Origin: Lobosporangium transversale
Lineage: Eukaryota > Mortierellomycota > Mortierellomycetes > Mortierellales > Mortierellaceae
Assembly (NCBI RefSeq): GCF_002105155.1
Contig: NW_019029042.1
Location: forward strand, 124,001 to 188,000
Length of the DNA: 64,000 nucleotides
Direction of reading: 5' to 3'
The notes under the pieces were generated by a model. That model was not told the origin of the DNA. It saw nothing but the letters and a program-made list of their open reading frames with translations, and did no database searches. Shown in pieces: positions 11,121 through 21,306 of the stretch. The position numbers and the translations under genes are program-made. Positions within the stretch are counted from its first letter, which is position 1. Each line of letters opens with the position of its first letter.

Positions 11121-13304
11121 TTAAACATCTCTGCGATTATTTATAGAAAATTGTCCACGAGTAGCGAGATATGTTTTCAATTCCTCTTCGATTCGTTCGC
11201 TGTCCATACCAAACTTTTCACAAGCTTCAAGAGCGATTTCAAACGTCTGACTATTCTTTTTGATGCGAAGACGTTCCATCTCGTGCCACAACATCATCAC
11301 CTGTTCACCCTGACCTGATCCATGCAATGCAGCCATTAGATTATTGAACACGAATGTTGCGGGTCTATACCCACCTTCGATCATCTTGTAGTACCATTGC
11401 ATTGCAAATCGAAGGTCCCCATTCTGAAGGTATCCAGAGATGAGAATTGAATAAGTCAGCGCATCGGGAATTACCCTAGACTTCCTCATGTCTTCTAGGG
11501 CCTGCTCCATTTCTTCCATATCCCCTCGTAGAGCGTACGCCGATAGAAGGGCATTGAAGGATCGATTGTCGGGTCGGATTTTAAGTTCCTGCATAGTTTG
11601 ACGAATGATCTTGAAGCCCTCAATCCCAATCTCTCCCACACTAGCCGATAATAAAGAGTTGAAGGTGTGTAAATTGGGTAGAATTCCATCATCAACCATA
11701 GCTTTGAGAGTCTCCAGAGATTCTTGAACAGTTCCGTGGGTGAGCGCACCAGAGATCATGGCCGAATATGCAATCACATCGGGCTGAATGTTGGCATGCT
11801 CCATAGCTTTGAAGACCTCTCTCGCATCTTGGTATTTCCCCATTTTGATGTTGGCATCAATCATGGCTGTAAAAGTATAGACATTTGGACGGGAACCACG
11901 CTTTGACATCTGGTGCAACAGACGTCCGATGTTGGCGAAATGATTGGATTTGATTGAATGAATGATCAATGTATTCCAGTCTTTGAGTGTCAACTCGACA
12001 CCATTCTTGTCACACTGCTTCACAATATCGAATGGCTCATGCCCCAACTCTAACAGGACTTTGGCATTGGGTTTCGTTCCTGCACCTCCGTAATTTTTAA
12101 TCCATTCAGTAATCTCTGCAAGTTTGCCTGCATGCTTGTGGGCTGTGATCAAGGCTACAAACGTATAATGATCAGCCTCAATCCCACTTTCCTCCATTTG
12201 GCTAAATATCCTTTTCGCACCCTGGAGATCCTGAGCCTGTGCATATGCATTGATGAGGGCATTGTAATGATTGATATTCCACTGAATACCCACGAGTGGC
12301 ATCTCATCAAAATATTCCTGTGCTAGTCGAGGATTCTTGCATTTTGAACAGATCGAAAGCATAGTGAGATAGGTCCAATCATTCATCTCGACTTTGTTCC
12401 TACGCATCTGTCCTAGGATGCCTCTAGCGTTTTTTAAGGAGCGCTCATGCCGACACATGTTCAAGAGTACATGATAAGTTGCTGTATTATTAAACTCGAT
12501 CTCTTTGTTCGCTCGCATTGTATCGACTAAGTTGCTGGCGCTCTTGAAATCAGATAGCTTGACAAATGTTTTGAGGACAATGTTGTAAAACTCGACTCGG
12601 TGTCGATATTTAGTCTTGCTGATATCTCCATATAATATTTGATTCATCCGTGGAATACAATGAAGTAGTTCTCGACAGCTGTTCATCGTCACCATAAAGT
12701 CGATCGGTTGTAGCAACTCCAATAACTCTGGATCGTCTGCGAGCTTTCTATAGGCTGTCAGTACCCTCTCCATATCTGCTGGGTCATTTGAATCATGCAC
12801 TTGCTTGTATAATTCTCGAAAATCAACGATCGATTGTGGATAAGTAAGGGAAGGGTCCAGAAGGGCTGGTTCCTTGCGCTCAAAGGCTGATTCCGAAGAC
12901 TCCGTTGTGTCATATGTCGTACTGCTACAACTCCTTTCCTTGTTTTTATCACTCCTCGAGGGTGGCGGCGGCAGTGTGTTGATATCAAGATCATCTAAAG
13001 ACAAAGTCTTGACCGGATAACGTATTACTGTAGAAACGGAGGAGTATTGGGCAATATGCCGTTGCATTTGTTTTCGTTGTTGCTGTGGCCATTTTGAAAA
13101 GGAGCTACTGTCAAGTCTACCTTCGGCACCTTTGAAATGACTTTGAATAGGGGCTCTATTTTCAAGGTGAAGGAAGCGACAAGTACTCCCCAGGTGAGGT
13201 ATCCTTCGTATAGTCGTTGCAGTTGTCGTAAGTGGGAGTGTCAGACTTGAACGTCCGAAATGTTGTAGACTGTTATGCATGGGAGAACAATGCAATTCCT
13301 GCAA
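11121..13304 (-). CDS. Pentatricopeptide-repeat (PPR) protein, probably mitochondrial
   Basis: A single-exon gene of 727 codons, convergent with PBS2 (255 bases between stops). PPR proteins bind organellar RNA to control its processing, stability or translation. The C-terminal two thirds is an array of roughly ten 35-residue helical repeats, for example YNALINAYAQAQDLQGAKRI, FTAMIDANIKMGKYQDAREV, AYSAMISGALTHGTVQESLE and NALLSAYALRGDMEEMEQAL. The first 130 residues are rich in Arg, Ser, Thr and Leu and poor in acidic residues (for example FGRSSLTLPLTTTATTIRR), consistent with a mitochondrial presequence. The ATG at 13304 is closely followed by another at 13280; the second may be the true start because an A run of about 27 lies only a few bases upstream of the first. 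I cannot name the RNA target or an ortholog in yeast. Confidence 0.9.
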   Translation of the reverse strand: MQELHCSPMHNSLQHFGRSSLTLPLTTTATTIRRIPHLGSTCRFLHLENRAPIQSHFKGAEGRLDSSSFSKWPQQQRKQMQRHIAQYSSVSTVIRYPVKTLSLDDLDINTLPPPPSRSDKNKERSCSSTTYDTTESSESAFERKEPALLDPSLTYPQSIVDFRELYKQVHDSNDPADMERVLTAYRKLADDPELLELLQPIDFMVTMNSCRELLHCIPRMNQILYGDISKTKYRHRVEFYNIVLKTFVKLSDFKSASNLVDTMRANKEIEFNNTATYHVLLNMCRHERSLKNARGILGQMRRNKVEMNDWTYLTMLSICSKCKNPRLAQEYFDEMPLVGIQWNINHYNALINAYAQAQDLQGAKRIFSQMEESGIEADHYTFVALITAHKHAGKLAEITEWIKNYGGAGTKPNAKVLLELGHEPFDIVKQCDKNGVELTLKDWNTLIIHSIKSNHFANIGRLLHQMSKRGSRPNVYTFTAMIDANIKMGKYQDAREVFKAMEHANIQPDVIAYSAMISGALTHGTVQESLETLKAMVDDGILPNLHTFNSLLSASVGEIGIEGFKIIRQTMQELKIRPDNRSFNALLSAYALRGDMEEMEQALEDMRKSRVIPDALTYSILISGYLQNGDLRFAMQWYYKMIEGGYRPATFVFNNLMAALHGSGQGEQVMMLWHEMERLRIKKNSQTFEIALEACEKFGMDSERIEEELKTYLATRGQFSINNRRDV

Positions 13305-13469
13305 AAAAAAAAAAAAAAAAAAAAAAAAGTGTCAAACGAACAAGAAACATCAAGGTAAACAAATAGGGCGCAGTCGCAGCCACACACAGATCATATTGGG
13401 TTTTACACCCCCCTTAATATTTCAAAAAAAGTAAATTTTTTACTTTATTTCACAAGATGTACATATTCT

Positions 13470-16278
13470 TTAGAGCTTTGACTCTGCTTGGTGAATCTCG
13501 TTGTAGAGTGCCGTGACTTGCTCGCGATAGTGTTTAGCAACAGCGTGCCTTTTTAGCTTGAAAGTTGGAGTAATCATATCATTCTCAACCGTGAACGCTT
13601 CTGTCTCCAATAAGAGTGTCTTGGGTATCTCGAACCTAGAAATGGTAGTCATCAGTATTAGAATGTCAGAACTGAAAAGAGATGTAATACAACGGCGTTT
13701 TTATCGTGGCATCAATGGGCAGCAGGATAGCTCACATACCCCTTCAATCCAGCCTGCTTGCCAGCGCTGATGAGCTCTTGAAGAACAGCCTTCCGCAGCT
13801 TTTGATCTTTACATATTTTTTTGTAGGTAGCAGAATCACCCAGCACGACATTGGCGTCCTGAAGAATCTTGTTAGCGAATGGGATGAACATGTCTGGCTC
13901 AGGGACCAAAATAGCGACCAGGCAACTTTCATGCGAGTCACCATGGATAAAAATCTGTTGGATGAATGGAATTCGTGCTAGGAACTTTCCTTCGATATTC
14001 TCTGCCGCTACATACTCTCCTTGGCTGAGCTGTTTAACGTGTAAAAAAAAAAAAGAGAGAAGAAGGCAATTGTGGATGTGTTGAGTTAAGATCAAGGGAA
14101 AATTCTAGAGCCCGTTATAATGATCTTCTCAAGTAGTTTTACCTTGAAAACGTTTTTCTTTCTGTCAATGATAGTAATGGTTCCATTGGGCCTCAAGACC
14201 CCAATATCACCAGAATGTAACCATCCCTCTTCATCAATAGTTTCTCTCGTCTTCGCTTCATCTTTAAGATACCCAGAAATAACACTTGGTCCACGGACAC
14301 AGATCTCGCCACGAGGGTAGGGTTTATCTGTCGCAAAGTAGTCAAGCGCAGGAACATCAACAAGCTTGAGCTCACAACAGGCATTAGGAGCCCCGACGTG
14401 CCCTGCGTCTACCTCCCCTGGGTTAGTATTAGTGGCGGCCCCTGTGCCCTCCGTCTGCCCGTACGCCTCCATTACTTCACAACAGAAGGCAACTCGGGTA
14501 AAGGCCAAAATTTCAGCCGAGATGGGAGCCGAAGCTAAACAAATATACAAATAAATATTTATTCAGTGCAGGAAAGGAAAAAAAAAAAAAAAAAAAAAAA
14601 ACTGTCTGGTGGGTATCCAGGCTTTACCTGTCAAGATGAGGCGCACATTGCCACCAATAGCCTGCTTCACCTTTGAAAACAGGATGCGATCCCAGAATGG
14701 ATGGGTGACACCCTTCCCAGCTTTCAAATTCGCCAGCTTGGTTTCAAGGCCCTTTCTGGCAAGGATACCTGCCAAACCGGGAGCGCCTACTGTGGCAGCA
14801 TAAACCTTGGCATACACTCGGTTCAACAAACGAGGAATCGTTGGGAAGAACGTTGGCTTCAGATGCGCAAAATCATCCAATAATGTAGCCTGGTCGCCTG
14901 TACTATATCCAATTCTGCCTCCAGAAGAGAAAGTAAAGATTTCTACGAGGCGTCCAAAGATATGTGGCAAGGGTAAATAGCTAATAAGGATATCTGAGCT
15001 TTCTAAGGGCGTTATTATGTCGGCAGAGGCTATAACCGCGACCATGTTGGCATGGGTCATAATGGCTCCTTTCTATGAAGCGACGATGAGACGATCATTG
15101 TTGCAGGTCAATAGAAAGCAAAAAAAAAAAAAAAAAAAAACTCGTATAGTATGCTATCTTTACTGGTAAACCTGTTGTCCCACTGGTGTAGCAAATCGTG
15201 TAGATGTCAGACGGACTTGCAGGAGTATGCTTACGTCCAAATTGAGCACCGATAGCCTCGATTTCAGCCCAGTCGTAAAGGAGAACACCCTTATCTTTCG
15301 CATAAGTTCTAAGCACAGACCCAGCGGCTACTCGACCGGGTTGGTTTGAGGAATCCAAGGGATCCATGCTGATGACGATCTTCAGCCCAGGCATCTTGGT
15401 TATATCGTTCAGTAGACTTGCGACATGATCAGCTGCCATTAAAGTAATGAGAGAAATGAAATGAAGTAGCAATAATAACAGTATATAAGAATAGTGAGCA
15501 TCAATGTATAAACTTCTTTTTGCAAGCAACTCATAGAAGAATATATAAATATATATAAATGAGATTACCACTTGTGACAACGGCAGAGCACTCAGAGTGA
15601 TTGACGCCGAAGGTGACAGCCTCAGGGCCCAAGGTATCGTACAAGCCAACAGAGACGATATTGTAGGCCGAGCACGCCTCGGATGCGATGGTCCATTCAG
15701 GTCTGTTAATAGCCCATATACCGAGAGACCATCGCTGGGCCACCGCAGCCAATCCAAGGGCTTCTTGATGAACCTTGACTAGACCACTACCGAACCGGGT
15801 GATGCGATCATTCACCTGGGTATAAGTTTCCCAGACATACCCACCATACGTCCCTGTCACTGGATTATATGGACGATAACCTAGAGCGGGGCTGTTTGGC
15901 ATGAGGTTAAGACCTGTAGAATATTAATTAGAGGGATGAATCCGATTTCAAGTTAGAAAACTCTACTCATTGTCCTCTAGCTGAAGTACCGAAGCTCAAT
16001 AATATCAATTAAACGCACCGTGTTGGAAGCCATCATAGACGGTTTTGATTTCAGGATGAGAAAGCGGAATGGAGAGGAGGCCGTTCTCGGCTCCTTTGCG
16101 TCGAAAAATGCCTATAAAAATATATATATAAAAGGTCAGAGACATGTGAAAAATGTCTTTAAACAAATATCTAACGCGAAGATCCAGGTGATATGCGCAT
16201 ACCAGTCTGGCCAGGTCGTGCGGTACCGGGCAGTTCAACAGCCTGGTTGTTTCTGTCTATAGCTAGAGTAGTTTGCAT
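13470..16278 (-). CDS. Long-chain fatty-acid--CoA ligase
   Basis: Activates long-chain fatty acids to acyl-CoA (ATP to AMP plus PPi) for lipid synthesis or beta-oxidation, usually on ER, lipid-droplet or peroxisomal membranes. Eight exons (16203-16278, 16019-16111, 15569-15913, 15164-15432, 14628-15072, 14143-14534, 13740-14029, 13470-13635) give 691 residues, normal for the FAA1/FAA4/LACS group. The AMP-binding P-loop TSGTTGLPKG (about 254-263) is split by intron 4. YGQTEG, GWLHSGDIG and the acyl-CoA synthetase signature IDRKKNVFKLSQGEYVA are intact. PGTARPGQTGIFR at the N-terminus is typical of fungal members. An in-frame-looking ATG-containing segment farther upstream (16400-16472) could be an alternative leader, but the start at 16278 fits the family. 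Introns 4 and 5 hold A runs. No clear peroxisomal C-terminal signal: it ends ESKL, which is at best SKL-like and worth noting as a possible PTS1. Confidence 0.95.
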
Positions 16279-17000
16279 GGTAGGAAGAGGATGGGTAAAA
16301 CAAGATGTGAATGACAAATGACAATGTGTAATGTACACAGAACTCGGCTCATTGTTCTGTTTTCAATCCCGTGGTCGAGCTGACGTTTTGGACTCCTCAA
16401 ATACTGACCCTGACTTCCTTTAACATCACTAACTGAAATCTCCGTAGTCTCGTCCATGACACTGTTCTGCATTATTTAAAGAGTCCATTTGTTTACTGTA
16501 TTACTGCATGTGGCACACGAACTATATTTATTGTGGAGAAAAGTGGAAAGTAACAGTAACACCGCGTGGAAGTACATGTACAGATATTTACAAAACTTTG
16601 CTCTGCTTTTTTTTTTTTTTTTTTTTTTTTTTTGGAACTCTCTATTCTTTATATTTGTGCTGAGTATTGGCAACAGAATGTTCACTACTACAAACTTTAA
16701 TGAAAACGAGTAGAAGTCTTGAAACAGAATAAAACACGGTATTTACTACTGATGGTCCACCATTAATCATCAGATAATTACTAGTCATGATCGAAGGGTA
16801 TCATTTAAGAACCGTACCTGAATGATGCATGTGAATGTGTTGAAAAAAAAAAAAAGAAAAAGAAAAAGAAAAAGGCTTGTTTAGACGAATGAAGCAATTG
16901 CAATTGCAAAGGCATGCTTCAAGTACGATAAGTATGGCGTATGTCTATGCTATTACGAATAAATATCAATTTGCAACCAATGTATACTTTTTACTAGGAG

Positions 17001-17194
17001 TGGGCTGTGCGTTTGTGCATGTTTTGGAATTAGATTTTTTTTTTTTTTTTTTTTTTTTGATAACAACCCACTGTCGAACACAACAACCAAGATAAATATA
17101 TATATATAAATGTATATATGAATGTATTATAAATGACATGTAAACTATGCTTTTAAAAGAAATGGGCTGAGCATTCGTGCACGCTTCGGAACTA
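17001..17194. repeat. Diverged 32-base direct repeat pair
   Basis: Copies at 17001-17032 and 17163-17194 match at 25 of 32 positions starting TGGGCTG. Six of the seven differences are transitions and one is a transversion. Each copy sits beside a T run or TA repeat. Confidence 0.75.
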
Positions 17195-17713
17195 TATATA
17201 TATATATATATTATACAGATGACGGATTGAATAAGATTTTCCTTTGAACGAAGCTATGCATTAACAATTAGTAGGATCGGAAGTAGACTATGAAAGAATA
17301 TGATGGTTAGATAACCATATTTCACTTCCTTTGGGATGTTGTAACATGAAATAAAAAAAAATTATATAATTCTGAATGATAACGTCTTTATTTTTATAAA
17401 TGACTGAAGATGGGAATGAAGGAAAATAAGTAAAGGGATGGGTGGGAAAGTGCTTTCTCCGATCATTATGGGTTTGTAACTACAAGACCCAACCGTCGAT
17501 TTCGATCATGTCTTTTACTTTATTTACAATTACTATAATATATTTTGCATTGACCATTGAAAGATAAGATCTGTTTCCCCACCAAAAAATTAAACAACTC
17601 TAATTTCCAGTAATCAAGAGAATGGGGGTGCATGGCGTACAAAGAATAGCGCTGTTCCTGTCGTTAATTGCACATCGCTCGTGCTTCCGATAACTATCAT
17701 TTATTTTGATATC

Positions 17714-17831
17714 TTTTTTTTTTTTTTTTTTTTGCATGTCATCAAAAAAAAAAAAAAAAAAAAAAAAAGTTGATGCTGGGGGAAAGGAAAAGATCCTTTG
17801 TTATCCATTTTTTTTTTTTTTTTTTTTTTTT
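17714..17831. repeat. T run - A run - T run cluster
   Basis: Twenty T (17714-17733), a 10-base spacer, 25 A (17744-17768), then 24 T (17808-17831). The first two could form a nearly perfect hairpin with a 10-base loop. Confidence 0.9.
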
Positions 17832-18428
17832 AACTGGCTACATTGGACTGTTGAAGGAGTGATATGAATAAATTCAAATGAATGAAATGCTAATGCAAAT
17901 AGGCTACAATGTTCTATATCAATGAAGGAAAAATAACGAGATATATTTTGCTTGTTGTGGTTGCATTTGGGCTAATTGATCTCTCCTCTCTTTCTAACCA
18001 TTCTTTGATAAAAAGTCATTTGCCACCTTTTTCTTTCTTTTTCTCTTTTTCTTTTTGTTGGGTGCCCACAAAAGGAAAAGGAAGAGAAATGAAATATTAG
18101 AATGAAAAATAAGCCACTAACCTGCCTAATTGTTCTTCCTCAGCACCCACCAAAGCAGAGAGGGACAAAAAGCAATTGCTCTTTGAGTCCGTATTAAATT
18201 GAAGGGATTCTTTTCTTTTTCTTTTCTTCTTCTTCTTCACCCTTCTTCTGCTTTGTTCCGCTCTGCTCTGCTCAACTCTTTCGATTTTTCTTGTTCATTT
18301 CAACACACTCACTCATTTCTCGTTGCATTCTCACCTTCTTCATTCATTGTTTTTATTTTGTTTTGTTGTCCACTGCATTTTTCCTATATCATTTCGTTTA
18401 CCCTAGTCAGCACACACACCACTCCACC

Positions 18429-18459
<31 letters not shown>

Positions 18460-18723
18460 CGACCTGATCAGATCTAATATCATATTCTGTTATCTTCATA
18501 ATCAAAAAAAATTTCTATTATGCCAAATAACTTACAGTCCTTCATCGGTAGGTTAAAGACATAGCCCAGTTGCTGTTTTTGGAAACGTGAGAGAATAACT
18601 TTGAAGTAAAATATTCAAACTTTCGGAGATATTTTGGGATTTGAGGTTACTATTCAAAAACATTTGTATGCTGGATTGATCATTCTATCTATTGAGCTAA
18701 CTACTAGAAAACCAATTGTTAAA

Positions 18724-21275
18724 ATGACCTATGTAGGAGGAAATGCATTAGAAAACGCACCTTCCGGAGCCGTCCGCGACTTTGTCAGTCAACATGGAGG
18801 TCATAGCGTGATCACAAAGATCTTGATTGCTAACAACGGTATTGCTGCCGTCAAGGAGATTCGATCCGTTCGTAAATGGGCATATGAGACTTTTGGTGAT
18901 GAACGTGCGATTCAGTTCACAGTCATGGCAACGCCTGAAGATCTCAAGGTCAACGCCGAGTATATCCGTATGGCTGATCAGTACATCGAAGTACCAGGAG
19001 GCTCCAACAATAACAACTATGCTAATGTAGACCTCATTGTCGACATTGCTGAGCGCACTGGGGTCCATGCTGTGTGGGCCGGATGGTAAGTCAAAGTTCC
19101 AGATGTTGTGATCTGATAAATCATTTGCGTTAAATAAACTGTTGGAGAGAAACGAGTGAACAGTGACATTATTAGTACTCGCATTATGAGTGGAGCGGAT
19201 GATGGATACAGCAGATTGGAGAGATCCCTTTCTGGTTAACCATTGCAAAACTGGGTTCCTTCTCTTCCCTTGTTTCTTTCCTCAAACAACGTTTTTTTTT
19301 TTTTTTTTTTTTTTTTTTATGGGGACAGACCTAAATTTGTTGTGCAGTCACAACGGACAATTCTCCAGAAGAATTAACTCTGGACCAAGGTTGCTCCTTA
19401 GTTAGTGGAAAGTGCATTGTACTCGACAAAGTGTGGATGTGTGTGTATGCGTGTGTGTATCTTGTGTTCTGCACTTTCTGTTCATGATTTTGCTCAATAC
19501 GACTGATCTTTGGTACAGTAACCAATAGAGAGAAATGCTTTCTGTCTTGAAAATGATCAATCCTCACACCCAACTCTTTTATCTATTTTTGCTCCATGAC
19601 ATCAATGTGGAAACAGGGGACATGCTTCCGAGAATCCCAAATTGCCAGACGCTCTCCGTGACAGTGCTCAGAAGATTATCTTCATTGGTCCTCCCGGATC
19701 GGCCATGCGCTCACTTGGCGACAAGATCTCATCTACCATCGTAGCCCAATCCGCCGATGTGCCTACTATGGGATGGTCAGGTACTGGTATCAAAGAAACC
19801 ACCATCGACGCCAACGGCTTCGTCACAGTTCCTGATGATGTCTACCAGGCTGCTTGTGTTAAAGATGCAGAGGATGGTCTTCAGAAGGCCCATTCCATTG
19901 GTTTTCCTGTTATGATCAAGGCTTCTGAGGGTGGTGGAGGAAAGGGTATTCGCAAGGTCGAAGATCCTGACAAGTTTTCTCAAGCTTTTCATCAGGTTCT
20001 GGGCGAAGTTCCTGGATCACCAGTGTTCATCATGAAACTTGCTGGCAATGCTCGTCATTTAGAAGTTCAGTTGTTAGCTGATCAATATGGAAACGCCATC
20101 TCCCTATTTGGACGTGATTGTTCAGTCCAGCGTCGCCATCAAAAGATCATTGAAGAGGCCCCAGTTACGATCGCCAAGCCCGACACATTCGAGTCGATGG
20201 AGAAGGCAGCTGTACGTCTCGCAAAACTGGTCGGCTATGTTTCTGCTGGTACTGTCGAATACCTTTACTCTCACTCCACAGACACGTTCTTCTTCCTCGA
20301 GCTTAACCCAAGATTGCAAGTCGAGCATCCTACGACTGAAATCGTCTCAGGTGTCAATTTGCCCGCTGCCCAGCTTCAGATTGCCATGGGTCTGCCTTTG
20401 AACAGGATCAAAGACATCCGTGTTCTGTATGGCCTTCAGCCCACTGGAACGTCCGAAATCGATTTTGAGTTCGCTCAACAGATCTCATACGAAACCCAGC
20501 GTAAACCTGCTCCTAAAGGGCACGTCATCGCTGTCCGTATCACCGCTGAGAATCCCGATGCTGGTTTCAAACCCTCAAGTGGAATGATGCAAGAACTCAA
20601 TTTCCGCTCTTCAACCAATGTCTGGGGTTATTTCTCTGTGAGCTCTGCTGGTGGCCTTCACGAGTTCGCGGACTCGCAGTTTGGACATATCTTTGCTTAT
20701 GGTCAAGATCGTGGTCAATCTAGAAAGAACATGGTCGTGGCTCTCAAGGAGCTTTCAATCCGTGGTGATTTCCGCACCACAGTCGAGTACCTGATTCGCT
20801 TATTGGAGACCCAAGAGTTTGAAGAAAACACTATTAATACTGGCTGGCTTGATAGCTTGATTTCCAAAAATTTGACTGCAGAGCGTCCTGAGACCATGCT
20901 GGCTGTCATGTGTGGTGCTGTTAATAAGGCTCATAATATCGCTGAGAACTGCCTCAAGGAGTACAAGAAGTCTCTGGAAAAGGGCCAAGTGCCCAGCAAA
21001 GATATCTTACGCTCGGTAACCCAACTCGACTTTATATACGACGGCGTCCGTTATAATTTTACAGCCACTCGTTCGGGACCCAACTCCTACACTCTTTATC
21101 TTAATGGCTCAATGATCTCGACCTCGGTTCGCCCACTGACTGATGGAGGGCTCCTAGTGCTTTTGGATGGCAAGGTTGGTACCTTTTTTTTTTTTTTTTT
21201 TTTTTTTTTTTGTTGATTTTGTTTTTGTTTTGTTTCGTTGGCTACAAAAAAAAAAAAAAAAAAAAAAGCTAACAC

Positions 21276-21306
<31 letters not shown>

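Larger units (their letters stand above)
16279..18723. promoter_or_regulatory. 2.4 kb divergent region between acyl-CoA ligase and ACC1
   Basis: No coding region is supported. The stretch holds T runs at about 16608-16633, 17035-17058, 17714-17733 and 17808-17831, A runs at 17744-17768 and about 18429-18457, two TA repeats (17096-17108, 17193-17210), a diverged 32-base repeat pair (17001 and 17163), and a C/T-rich tract (18200-18420) that looks like the ACC1 core promoter. An ATG at 18520 could start an extra first exon for ACC1. Confidence 0.6.

Noticed and set aside
16281-16472. Extra upstream exon for the acyl-CoA ligase (peptide starting MQNSVMDETTE)
   Set aside because: It does not join the family-conserved N-terminus in a convincing frame, and the ATG at 16278 already gives the normal length.
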